Shown here one piece after another: positions 1-6,846 of a stretch of 17,033 nucleotides of DNA. The position numbers and the translations under genes were made by a program. Source of the DNA: an uncultured Clostridia bacterium (GTDB lineage Bacteria > Bacillota > Clostridia > Oscillospirales > CAG-272); NCBI GenBank assembly GCA_937898155.1, contig CALEJO010000198.1:1-17033 (forward strand), given 5' to 3'. The notes under the pieces were generated by a model. It was not told where the DNA came from. It did not search any database and worked only from the letters and a program-made list of their open reading frames with translations. Every line of letters begins with the position of its first letter. The stretch's first letter is position 1.

Positions 1-922
1 GCTATATGCGCTCATGGTCGCCGGCGCGAACGATGCCGCGAACGTCCTGGCGATCGAGGTTGCCGGTAGCATTCCCGAGTTTGTCAAGCAGATGAATCGC
101 AAAGCCGCTTCGCTCGGCGCGACGGAAACGGTCTATCTCAACGCGACGGGGCTGGACGCGCTCGGCGCGCGCACCACCGCCGAAGACGCGGCGATCATCG
201 CCGGCTACGCATATCAGAACGCTTCGCTTATGGCGCTCTGCTCCACGCGGAGCTATACCGTCCCGGCGACGAATCTTCACGACGCCGTCACGCTTTATAC
301 GAAAAATTTTCTGCTTTCGACGCAGTATGGCTATTACGACGCGACCGCCGAGGGCATGACCGTCGGCTATACTGACAACGCGGGTTGGACGATCGTTTCG
401 GCGCGCAACACCGGCGCGTATCCCTACGTCTGCGTTTCCATGCAGTCACAAAAAGATGACGCCGGAAAAATCGGTGCTTATCACGATGTGCGCAAGCTCC
501 TCGCGTGGGCGAGCGACAATTTCGCCGACCGCAAGCTGCTCGACGCGTCGAAAATCATGCAGGAATTGCCCGTTCTCGGCGGCAGAGCCAATCACGTTTT
601 GCTCGTCCCCGCGGAATCGGTCTATGCGTTTCTCGATAAAGACGCCGATCTTTCGCGCATTGAGATCACGCAGGAGCTGCAAGCCGACAAGCTGACGGCG
701 CCGGTTGCCAAAGGGACGACCGTCGGCACGGCGCATCTGCTTCTCGACGGAAAGGAGATCGCCTCCGTCCCTCTGATCACGCGGAACGCCGTCAAAAAAA
801 GCGGCGGCAAAAACGTGCTTCTCTTTCTCGGGCGCGTGCTTCGTTTCCCGTTTTTATGGATCGGAATCGCGATCATCGCCGCGTCCGCGGCGCTCGTATT
901 GCACAAACGAAAGCAAAAATAA
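1..922 (+). CDS. D-alanyl-D-alanine carboxypeptidase-like protein (DacA/DacF family), 5' end missing, probably catalytically altered
   Basis: The window opens inside this gene (first full codon at 2; about 306 residues visible), so the signal peptide and the Ser-x-x-Lys motif are outside. Family members trim the terminal D-Ala from peptidoglycan pentapeptides at the outer face of the membrane. The visible part has the end of the penicillin-binding fold, the PBP5-type C-terminal beta domain (roughly residues 190-270 of the visible part) and a C-terminal transmembrane helix (around FLWIGIAIIAASAALVL) followed by a basic tail, the usual membrane anchor. Family hallmarks are displaced: the SxN motif reads GAN in MVAGANDAAN, and the KTG motif reads TVG in GMTVGYTDNAG. 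In family terms the Ser, Lys and Thr of the two motifs are all replaced, so this may be a non-hydrolytic homologue. It ends in its own terminator and is separate from the next gene. The family assignment is firm; loss of activity is inference. Confidence 0.85.
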   Translation, partial: LYALMVAGANDAANVLAIEVAGSIPEFVKQMNRKAASLGATETVYLNATGLDALGARTTAEDAAIIAGYAYQNASLMALCSTRSYTVPATNLHDAVTLYTKNFLLSTQYGYYDATAEGMTVGYTDNAGWTIVSARNTGAYPYVCVSMQSQKDDAGKIGAYHDVRKLLAWASDNFADRKLLDASKIMQELPVLGGRANHVLLVPAESVYAFLDKDADLSRIEITQELQADKLTAPVAKGTTVGTAHLLLDGKEIASVPLITRNAVKKSGGKNVLLFLGRVLRFPFLWIGIAIIAASAALVLHKRKQK

Positions 923-978
923 GCACCGGCAGTCATTTCTCCGATTTTGAGAAAATGCTTGCCGGTGCTTTCTTTTTT
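921..978 (+). terminator. Rho-independent terminator after the carboxypeptidase-like gene
   Basis: AAGCACCGGCA (921-931) pairs perfectly with TGCCGGTGCTT (960-970), followed by TCTTTTTT. The loop is long (28 bases) and can fold internally. The stem overlaps the stop codon region. Confidence 0.8.
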
Positions 979-980
979 AC

Positions 981-1026
981 ATATTATCCGTTTGTATATT
1001 ATAATTTATACAAGCGGATATTATAT
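981..1026. repeat. AT-rich imperfect inverted repeat
   Basis: The left arm around ATCCGTTTGTATA (986-998) is mirrored by TATACAAGCGGAT (1007-1019), with AT-rich flanks continuing the match imperfectly. The left arm shares TTAT(C/T)CGTTTGTATAT with the gap at 3015-3030, which also lies just after a terminator. The function is unknown. Confidence 0.55.
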
Positions 1027-1076
1027 GTCAATGTTTTCTTTAGCGGGCAAAGAAAAAGATTGCAAAAAGAAAGCAC

Positions 1077-1249
1077 GCTCCCCGCTTTTCTTTACGAAAA
1101 GAAAAGCGGGGAGCTTCCGGCGCTACGCGCGAAAAGTGAGTGCGCTGCCGGCGCAGAGCGTCCACTCGGCTCGAAGTCTGTGCAAGCTTTGAGCCGAGTG
1201 CACAACGCGTTTCTTTTGCCGAGCTTTTCTTTTCGCAAAGAAAAGCGGG
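1077..1249. repeat. Composite palindromic repeat (REP/MITE-like), two inverted copies around a third hairpin
   Basis: This fills most of the gene-free stretch 923-1301. A 17-bp perfect hairpin (1077-1093 with 1098-1114, loop ACGA) contains a 27-base unit (1081-1107) starting CCCGCTTTTCTTT. The same unit, with one mismatch, recurs on the other strand at 1223-1249, itself a hairpin (1223-1232 with 1237-1246). Between them lies a third dyad, CACTCGGCTC (1163-1172) with GAGCCGAGTG (1191-1200). The arrangement of self-complementary units in opposite orientation resembles REP doublets or a small non-autonomous element. No open frame here looks like a gene. Confidence 0.6.
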
Positions 1250-1251
1250 AA

Positions 1252-1281
1252 AAGAAAAACCCGTGCCGAAGCACGGGTTTT
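1252..1281 (-). terminator. Rho-independent terminator of the CofE-like gene
   Basis: AAAACCCGTGC (1256-1266) and GCACGGGTTTT (1271-1281) form an 11-bp stem with a four-base loop. Read on the minus strand the stem ends in a run of T (GTTTTTCTTT), 20 bases after the stop codon of the minus-strand gene. Confidence 0.9.
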
Positions 1282-1301
1282 CGATTCTGTTTTATGCGTT
1301 T

Positions 1302-2510
1302 TTATGCGTTGGTGTAGTTGTCGAAATAGCCCTGCACCAGAACGACCGGCGTTCCTTTGTCACCGGAGCCGCTCGTGAGGTCGCAAAGCGATCCGATCAG
1401 ATCGGTGAGCTGACGCGGCGTCGTTCCCTGCGATGCCATATTGCCGACCAAACTGCCGTTTTTCGCGCGAATGCTGGCGGAGATCGCTTCTTTCAGCGCT
1501 TCGCCCGAAAGATCCTTATAATCATTGTCGGCGAGATATTTCAGTTTCAGTTCGTTCGGCGTGCCGATGAGTCCGTCGGTGAACGCAGGAGAAACGACCG
1601 GGTCCGCAAGCTCCCAAATCTTGCCCTTGGGATCCTTGAACGCGCCGTCGCCGTAAACCATAACCTCGACGTGCTTGCCCGTCGCTTTCAGGATGCGTGC
1701 CTGCACATCCAGCACAAGCGGCTGGCAATCGCGCGGGAACAGTTTGATCTTGTCTTCGGTCGATTTGTTCGAGCCGAGCAGACCGTATTTTTCGTTATAT
1801 CCGAATTTGGTGCCGTGGCGGGACGATGTCAGAATGTCGTCCAGTCCGCAAACGACCTTCGCGCCCGCCTCTTTGAGGATACGTTTCGTGCGTGCGCGCG
1901 TGTGAATGTCGCAGGTCAAAATCGAGTCTGCATAAGGCAAAATCGCCTTTGCCTGATTGGCAAAAATGATCTCGACTTCCGCGCCGCTCTCGCGGACAAG
2001 GTTGCCGTAATACTCCACATAATCGACGCCGGTGAATTCGTGCTTGTTGACGCCGAACAGTTCGCGATAGCGTTCGAGCGTCAGCACGTCGCTATACGGG
2101 TTGACACCCGCCGCGTCGATTTTATCGAGCGAAACCAGCTCGTTGCCGACCTCGTCGGACGGATAACTGAGCATCAGAACCACCTTTTTCGCGCCCTTCG
2201 CGATGCCGCGCAAGCAGATAGCGAAACGGTTGCGGGAAAGGATCGGGAAGATCACGCCGATCGTGCCCCCTCCGAGTTTTTCACGGACGTCGTCCGCGAT
2301 ATCGTCCACCGTCGCGTAGTTGCCTTGGGCACGAGCGACGATTGATTCGGTAATCGAAATCACATCACGGTCGTGAAGAGCAAATCCCTCGCTCTCCGCC
2401 GCCGCCAAAACGCTGTCCGCCACGATGGCAGCCAAATCGTCGCCTTCGCGGATGATCGGGCAACGGATCCCTCTGGATACGGTTCCGACTTTGCGTTCAT
2501 TCTGGTTCAT
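1302..2510 (-). CDS. CofE-like F420-0:L-glutamate ligase family protein (substrate unknown)
   Basis: This 402-residue protein matches the family of GTP-dependent gamma-glutamyl ligases typified by archaeal CofE. The N-terminal stretch GIRCPIIREGDDLAAIVADS followed by HDRDVISITESIVARAQG is the family signature, and GDGAFKDPKGKIWELADP lies in the conserved C-terminal half. It is longer than archaeal CofE (about 250 residues), in keeping with the longer form I associate with Firmicutes. No other F420 gene is present in the window and most Clostridia are not known to make F420, so the acceptor may be another molecule; CofE-like proteins acting on folates have been reported in Chlamydia. The start at 2510 is chosen because GGAAGGGG lies 7 bases upstream; a GTG start at 2528 would precede that site. 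It is a single-gene unit with a consensus promoter and its own terminator. Confidence 0.8.
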   Translation of the reverse strand: MNQNERKVGTVSRGIRCPIIREGDDLAAIVADSVLAAAESEGFALHDRDVISITESIVARAQGNYATVDDIADDVREKLGGGTIGVIFPILSRNRFAICLRGIAKGAKKVVLMLSYPSDEVGNELVSLDKIDAAGVNPYSDVLTLERYRELFGVNKHEFTGVDYVEYYGNLVRESGAEVEIIFANQAKAILPYADSILTCDIHTRARTKRILKEAGAKVVCGLDDILTSSRHGTKFGYNEKYGLLGSNKSTEDKIKLFPRDCQPLVLDVQARILKATGKHVEVMVYGDGAFKDPKGKIWELADPVVSPAFTDGLIGTPNELKLKYLADNDYKDLSGEALKEAISASIRAKNGSLVGNMASQGTTPRQLTDLIGSLCDLTSGSGDKGTPVVLVQGYFDNYTNA

Positions 2511-2569
2511 AAGAAAACCCCTTCCCACGGAAAGCCGAATCGGTTTTCCGATCTTATAATAACAGAGAT

Positions 2570-2598
2570 ATTATAGTCTTTTCTCTCTTTACTGTCAA
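2570..2598 (-). promoter_or_regulatory. Consensus sigma-A promoter of the CofE-like gene
   Basis: On the minus strand TTGACA (2598-2593), a 17-base spacer and TATAAT (2575-2570) match the housekeeping consensus at all twelve positions. The leader to the start codon at 2510 would be about 50 bases and shows no riboswitch-like fold. Confidence 0.85.
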
Positions 2599-2733
2599 GA
2601 ATTCATCGAAAAAAAACGAAAATTTTTTCATCCATTCGCGGAAAAAAGCGTCGGAAGTGGCAAAAAGCGCGAGGATAGACCGCGCAAAATTTTCGCATAC
2701 TAACGAAAAAGAAAAACGAAAGGAAGCCGATCT

Positions 2734-2976
2734 ATGAATCCAAGCATTTCCCGCGAATGTCGCATGATTCGATGCAAAGCGAATCGCCTTTGGCACCGGA
2801 TGAACGAAACCAGCATCGAATGGACGTTTCGCGTCTCTCCGATGGCGCTCATTCTGATCATTGCCGCGATTTTCGTCATCACCTGCCTCGCCAAATCCAT
2901 GGCGAAAATCGAGCAAAGCCGCACGATCCGTAAAGAAGCGCGCCGAATCGAAAAAGAATCCGCGTCAGTCGAATAA
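2734..2976 (+). CDS. Small single-span membrane protein, unknown function
   Basis: An 80-residue protein I do not recognise. Residues 1-35 are polar and basic with two Cys (RECRMIRC). Residues 36-53 (PMALILIIAAIFVITCLA) form one transmembrane helix. Residues 54-80 are highly charged (KSMAKIEQSRTIRKEARRIE) and likely helical or coiled coil. By the positive-inside rule, basic residues on both sides leave the topology unclear. AGGAAG lies 7 bases before the ATG, and a strong terminator follows six bases after the stop codon, which together support a real gene. I see no clear promoter in the 130 bases upstream; there is only a small GCGCG/CGCGC dyad at 2667-2685. It stands alone between two minus-strand genes, so context gives no hint of function. 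Confidence 0.65.
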   Translation: MNPSISRECRMIRCKANRLWHRMNETSIEWTFRVSPMALILIIAAIFVITCLAKSMAKIEQSRTIRKEARRIEKESASVE

Positions 2977-2981
2977 TGTCG

Positions 2982-3014
2982 AAAAAGCAAGCGTTTCGCT
3001 TGCTTTTTCTTTTG
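2982..3014. terminator. Strong, probably two-way terminator
   Basis: AAAAAGCAAGCG (2982-2993) and CGCTTGCTTTTT (2997-3008) form a 12-bp stem with a TTT loop, followed by CTTTTG. The A run on the left side gives a T run for the minus-strand cysteine synthase transcript, which converges here. Confidence 0.9.
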
Positions 3015-3021
3015 TTATTCG

Positions 3022-3059
3022 TTTGTATATATCATTATATGCATTTGTATTATATCATT
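3022..3059. repeat. Short AT-rich direct repeat at the end of the cysteine synthase gene
   Basis: TTTGTATATATCATT (3022-3036) is repeated as TTTGTATTATATCATT (3044-3059), a period of 22 bases. The second copy overlaps the stop codon of the minus-strand gene. The block resembles the AT-rich element at 981-1026. Confidence 0.45.
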
Positions 3060-3987
3060 CGCTGTCAAACAGCGGCGTGGAAAAATACCGTTCCGCACCG
3101 TCGGGCAAAACCGTGACGACCGTCTTTCCGCGACCAAACTTACGCGCGAGCCGAAGTGCCGCCGTGACGTTCGTGCCGCCGCTGATTCCGCAGGCAATTC
3201 CCTCCTCCCGCGCCATCGCGCGGGCGGTGCGGAGCGCCTCCTCGTCGCTGACGGTGCAGATTTCGTCGATCAGTCCGCGATCCAGAATCGTGGGGATGAT
3301 CCCGTCACCGATGCCCATTTGCCAATGCGCGCCGCTCTTCCCGCCGGAAAGGACCGCCGCGTTTTCCGGCTCGATCGCCCAGACGACGAGCGCCGGATTC
3401 GCTTCTTTCAGCGCGCGTCCGACGCCTGTCACGGTGCCGCCCGTGCCGACGCCGGCGCAAAATCCGTCGATCGGTGCGCCAACCTGCGCGAGAATCTCCG
3501 CGCCCGTATGGTGCCATTGGGCTTCCGTGTTCGCCGGATTCTCAAATTGCCGCGGCAAAAAAACATTCTTCTCTTCCCGCCTCATTTGCTCCGCCAAGCG
3601 CATACATGCACGGATGCACGCGCCGATATCGCCGTCGTCGTGCACGAGAATGACCTCCGCACCGTAATGCCGGATTAGTTTCTGCCGCTCCTCGCTGACG
3701 GAATCGGGCATTACGATCCGCACGCGATAGCCACGCACCGCACCGACAAGCGCCAGCCCGATGCCCTGATTGCCGCTCGTCGGCTCGACGATCACGGTGT
3801 TCTTTTCGATTTGTCCGCGCCGCTCGGCGTCCTCGATCATCGCAAATGCCGTGCGCGTTTTGATCGAGCCGCCGATATTCACGCCCTCCCATTTCACGAG
3901 CACCTCTGCGTCCTGCGATCCGACTAAACGATGCAGGCGGATCAGCGGCGTGCCGCCGACCGCATCCAAAACCGTATTGGAAATCAT
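3055..3987 (-). CDS. Cysteine synthase family PLP enzyme, variant active site
   Basis: A 310-residue fold-type II PLP enzyme of the O-acetylserine sulfhydrylase group, normal in length and cytosolic. Family members replace the acetyl group of O-acetylserine with sulfide to make cysteine. Visible landmarks are GGTPLIRL (11-18), the PLP lysine K43 in GGSIKTR, the substrate loop TSGNQG (70-75) and the phosphate-binding GTGGT (181-185). Three positions differ from common CysK/CysM: KTR for KDR, TSGNQG for TSGNTG, and LPDGAERY (294-301) where most members have PDSGERY, removing the Ser that usually contacts the PLP ring nitrogen. The reaction could therefore use another substrate. GAGGAGGGG sits just upstream of the ATG at 3987. 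It is transcribed alone, divergent from the propeller/GH13 operon. No CysE partner is in the window. I leave the symbol blank because cysK and cysM cannot be separated. Confidence 0.88.
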   Translation of the reverse strand: MISNTVLDAVGGTPLIRLHRLVGSQDAEVLVKWEGVNIGGSIKTRTAFAMIEDAERRGQIEKNTVIVEPTSGNQGIGLALVGAVRGYRVRIVMPDSVSEERQKLIRHYGAEVILVHDDGDIGACIRACMRLAEQMRREEKNVFLPRQFENPANTEAQWHHTGAEILAQVGAPIDGFCAGVGTGGTVTGVGRALKEANPALVVWAIEPENAAVLSGGKSGAHWQMGIGDGIIPTILDRGLIDEICTVSDEEALRTARAMAREEGIACGISGGTNVTAALRLARKFGRGKTVVTVLPDGAERYFSTPLFDSE

Positions 3988-4064
3988 ATTTTCCCCTCCT
4001 CTTTTCTTTTCGCGTGTCTCGCTTTCAGTTTACGCGCGTGTGGATAAAATGTCCGTTCTCGCTC

Positions 4065-4093
4065 TTGACAATCCGCGTATTCAATGCTATTCT
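4065..4093 (+). promoter_or_regulatory. Sigma-A promoter with extended -10 for the propeller/GH13 operon
   Basis: TTGACA (4065-4070), a 17-base spacer and TATTCT (4088-4093), with TG one base before the -10. Transcription would start near 4100, which excludes the upstream in-frame ATG at 4094 as a practical start. Confidence 0.8.
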
Positions 4094-4129
4094 ATGAGCG
4101 AAAAGAATAAAGGAAAGTTGGATTTTTCA

Positions 4130-5239
4130 ATGAAAACCGTCGGCAAAAAAGTTTTATGGATTTCCACCTCGGAGGAGAATCCGCGTAGCGGCGAGGGCAC
4201 GTTCCTGCGCCTGCGCGATGGCGCGGTTCTGTTCGCCTATACGCACTTCTGCGGCAGCGCCCACGATCACGGCTCGGCGTTTCTCGAAGCGCGTCTGTCC
4301 CGTGACGAGGGCGAGCATTGGAGCGAGCCGTTTCTCTTTTTGGAAAAGGATCCCTCCGCGCAGAACATCATGTCTCCGTCGCTCGTGCGCCTCGCCGACG
4401 GCGATATGGGACTCGTCTATCTGCGCAAGGAAAAGCCGGAAGAAAATACGCTTTATTGCGTGCCGATCTTCCGCCGTTCCGCCGACGAGGGCAAAACGTG
4501 GTCGGCGCCCGTCATAATGCAGTCCGACAAGGCCTACGATTGCATCGTCAACGACAGCGTGATCGTTTTGCCGAGCGGCAGGTTGCTCGCCCCCGTTTCC
4601 CGTGCCGGAAACGGTCATTATCAGTATTTCGGCGGCGATTTTTGCCTTCTCATCTCCGACGATGGCGGCGCCACATGGCAAAAGACGGAGCCGGTGACAA
4701 GCCCCATGCGCGATTCCGTCGGCTTGCAGGAGCCGGGCGTTTTCGCGCACGAAAACGGTGAGCTTTGGGCTTGGTTCCGCACGGGATACGGCTATCAGTA
4801 TCACTCGCACTCCGCCGACGGCGGCAAAACGTGGACCGCGCCCGTTCCGAATCTTCTCTTCTCCTCGCCCGATTCCCCGATGCGAGTCAAACGCGTCGGC
4901 GACCGCGTGATCTCCGTTTTCAATCCGAATCCCTACCGCATCTTCGACCGTTCGACGGAGTCTTGGGGGAGCGCCAAGCGGACGCCGCTGCTCTGTTCGA
5001 TCAGCACGGACGACGGACGCTCCTTTGATACGACGAGCAAGGCCCTCTCGCGCGGCTTGATCGAGCCCTTTGTCGCGCAGACGTTTTTCCTCGAAGCCGA
5101 TCTTGCCGACAGTTATTGCTATCCCGCCGTCATCGGCGTCGAAGACGGCTTTCTCGTCGGCTATTATCACAGCGCCGGCTCGGCTTTTTGCCTGAACTGT
5201 TCCAAAATCACCAAGGTGCGCTTGGATGAACTGCAATAA
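4130..5239 (+). CDS. BNR-repeat sialidase-like beta-propeller protein, cytosolic
   Basis: A 369-residue protein of the sialidase/neuraminidase-like superfamily. Five Asp-box repeats (S-x-D-x-G-x-x-W/F) mark the blades of a six-bladed propeller: SRDEGEHW (57-64), SADEGKTW (117-124), SDDGGATW (176-183), SADGGKTW (228-235) and STDDGRSF (292-299). There is no signal peptide or membrane segment, so it acts in the cytosol, unlike secreted sialidases. I do not see the classic FRIP motif, so true sialidase activity is doubtful; related proteins act on other sugars or only bind them. The open frame extends upstream, but the ATG at 4130 is preferred because it lies after the promoter and 12 bases after AGGAAAG. 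The GH13 gene follows after 24 bases with no terminator, so the two are very probably co-transcribed and may act on the same glycan. Confidence 0.82.
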   Translation: MKTVGKKVLWISTSEENPRSGEGTFLRLRDGAVLFAYTHFCGSAHDHGSAFLEARLSRDEGEHWSEPFLFLEKDPSAQNIMSPSLVRLADGDMGLVYLRKEKPEENTLYCVPIFRRSADEGKTWSAPVIMQSDKAYDCIVNDSVIVLPSGRLLAPVSRAGNGHYQYFGGDFCLLISDDGGATWQKTEPVTSPMRDSVGLQEPGVFAHENGELWAWFRTGYGYQYHSHSADGGKTWTAPVPNLLFSSPDSPMRVKRVGDRVISVFNPNPYRIFDRSTESWGSAKRTPLLCSISTDDGRSFDTTSKALSRGLIEPFVAQTFFLEADLADSYCYPAVIGVEDGFLVGYYHSAGSAFCLNCSKITKVRLDELQ

Positions 5240-5263
5240 ACACAGAAAGCGGAGGCGACACAG

Positions 5264-6796
5264 ATGAACGAACCCGGTTGGCTGAAAGACGCAGTCTTTT
5301 ATGAAATTTACCCGCAGTCGTTTTACGATACGAACGGTGACGGCATCGGCGATCTGGCGGGCGTTATGGAAAAGCTCGATTATGTGAGGAGTCTCGGGTG
5401 CAACGCGATCTGGCTGAATCCGTTTTACGAAAGCCCGTTCGCCGACGCGGGATACGACATCACCGACTTTTTTAAGGTCGCGCCGCGCTACGGGACGAAC
5501 GACGATTTCGCTTCCCTGTGCCGCACCGCGCACGAAAAAGGGATCAAAGTCATCTGCGATCTCGTGCCGTGCCACACGTCGATCGAATGTGAAAAATTCC
5601 GCCGCTCGTCCGCGGAAGAACGGAACGAGGATTCCGATTTCTATATCTGGTGCGACGATCCCGATTCGAAATTCGACCGTCTGAACAAGCGCGATTATGC
5701 GCGGAACGACCGATACTGGTGCAGTTATTACGCGATCCAGCCCGCGATCAATTACGGCTTTGCTGAGCGGACGGAGCGTTGGCAAATGTCGCCAGACAGC
5801 GAGCCGTGCCGCCGGAACAAACGGTTTTTGCTTGACGTGATCGACTTTTGGATCGCCCTCGGGTGTGACGGCTTCCGCGTCGATATGGCGCCCTATGTCA
5901 TCAAATGCGACCCCGATTTTTCGGAAAACAAGCGGTTTTGGCGCGAAATCCGCGCCCATTTCGACGAAAAATATCCCGAATGTGTGCTGTTCCCCGAATG
6001 GAGCCATCCGATCGACGCGCTCGACGCGGGCTTCCATTTCGATATGTTCCTCACGGGCGGCTCGCTCTTTCGCGGCGAAAGGCCGGAGGAGAAATATTAT
6101 AACTATTTCAAAAAGGAAGGGCGCGGTGTCCTCTCCCGCTTCACCGACGACTATCTTCTGTGGCTCGAAAAGACGAGCAGCAAGGGATACGTTTCCTTCG
6201 TCTCCGGCAATCACGACACGCCGCGCATTTCGCGCGGACGCGACCGGGACGAGATCGCCGTCGTCATGGCGTTTCTCTTCACAATGCCGGGCACGCCGAT
6301 CCTCTATTACGGCGACGAGATCGGGATGCGCTTTCTCGAAGGCATCGACAAGGAGGGCTCGACCGTCACCCGCGGCGGCTCGCGGACACCGATGCAATGG
6401 AAAAAAGCAAAAAAAAATTACGGCTTTTCCGCGTCGGACACGCCGTATCTCCCCGTGGACAGCACCGCCGACGCGCCATGCGTCGATCGGGAGGAAGCCG
6501 ATACCCGTTCTCTGCTCCATCTTGTGCGCGGGCTGATCGCCCTGCGCCGCGCGCATCGGGCGCTGTGGGCGGACGGCACGTTCCGTTTGATCGACCGAAC
6601 GCTGAACTATCCTTTCTGGTATGAGCGCACGCACGGCGACGAGACGATCCGCGTCGTCCTCAATCCCTCCGGCAAGATGTGCGAAGTCCCTGAAGACACC
6701 GCGCGCGTCCGCGTATTAGCGAGCGCCGACGTCACCGTCGGAAGCGAGAAACTGCTTCTTTCCCCCTGCTCTTACATGATTTATCAAATTCGATAA
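5264..6796 (+). CDS. GH13 family alpha-glucosidase / trehalose-synthase-like enzyme
   Basis: A 510-residue intracellular alpha-amylase-superfamily enzyme without signal peptide. The N-terminus (DAVFYEIYPQSFYDTNGDGI) and GYDITDFFKVAPRYGT are typical of the trehalose synthase, oligo-1,6-glucosidase and maltase group. The catalytic triad is complete: nucleophile D207 in GFRVDMAP, acid/base E245 in LFPEW, and D318 in GNHDTPR. RTPMQW (374-379) is another hallmark of this group. Conserved region I reads DLVPCH (99-104), with Cys where most members have Asn (DLVxNH). The enzyme would hydrolyse or rearrange alpha-linked glucosides such as maltose or trehalose; the exact substrate cannot be told. The ribosome site GCGGAGG precedes the ATG. 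It is the second gene of the operon after the propeller protein and ends in a strong terminator. Confidence 0.88.
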   Translation: MNEPGWLKDAVFYEIYPQSFYDTNGDGIGDLAGVMEKLDYVRSLGCNAIWLNPFYESPFADAGYDITDFFKVAPRYGTNDDFASLCRTAHEKGIKVICDLVPCHTSIECEKFRRSSAEERNEDSDFYIWCDDPDSKFDRLNKRDYARNDRYWCSYYAIQPAINYGFAERTERWQMSPDSEPCRRNKRFLLDVIDFWIALGCDGFRVDMAPYVIKCDPDFSENKRFWREIRAHFDEKYPECVLFPEWSHPIDALDAGFHFDMFLTGGSLFRGERPEEKYYNYFKKEGRGVLSRFTDDYLLWLEKTSSKGYVSFVSGNHDTPRISRGRDRDEIAVVMAFLFTMPGTPILYYGDEIGMRFLEGIDKEGSTVTRGGSRTPMQWKKAKKNYGFSASDTPYLPVDSTADAPCVDREEADTRSLLHLVRGLIALRRAHRALWADGTFRLIDRTLNYPFWYERTHGDETIRVVLNPSGKMCEVPEDTARVRVLASADVTVGSEKLLLSPCSYMIYQIR

Positions 6797-6801
6797 AAAG
6801 C

Positions 6802-6840
6802 AAAAAAGACTTGCTCCCGCAGGGGAACAAGTCTTTTTGT
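6802..6840. terminator. Terminator after the GH13 gene (first of two similar hairpins)
   Basis: AAAAAGACTTG (6803-6813) pairs with CAAGTCTTTTT (6828-6838), with an inner TCCC/GGGA helix. A T run is present on both strands, so it also ends the minus-strand remnant that stops at 6847. A nearly identical stem recurs at 7046-7084. Confidence 0.88.
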
Positions 6841-6846
6841 TATGTT

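Noticed and set aside
1140..2345. A 401-codon plus-strand frame opposite the CofE-like gene
   Set aside because: It begins inside the palindromic repeat and lies antisense to a gene with promoter, ribosome site and terminator on the other strand.
4154..6634. An 826-codon open frame on the minus strand opposite the propeller and GH13 genes
   Set aside because: It lies wholly antisense to two genes with intact motifs, has Arg-rich low-quality protein sequence, and runs across the gene boundary. Such frames arise from GC-rich codon bias on the true strand.
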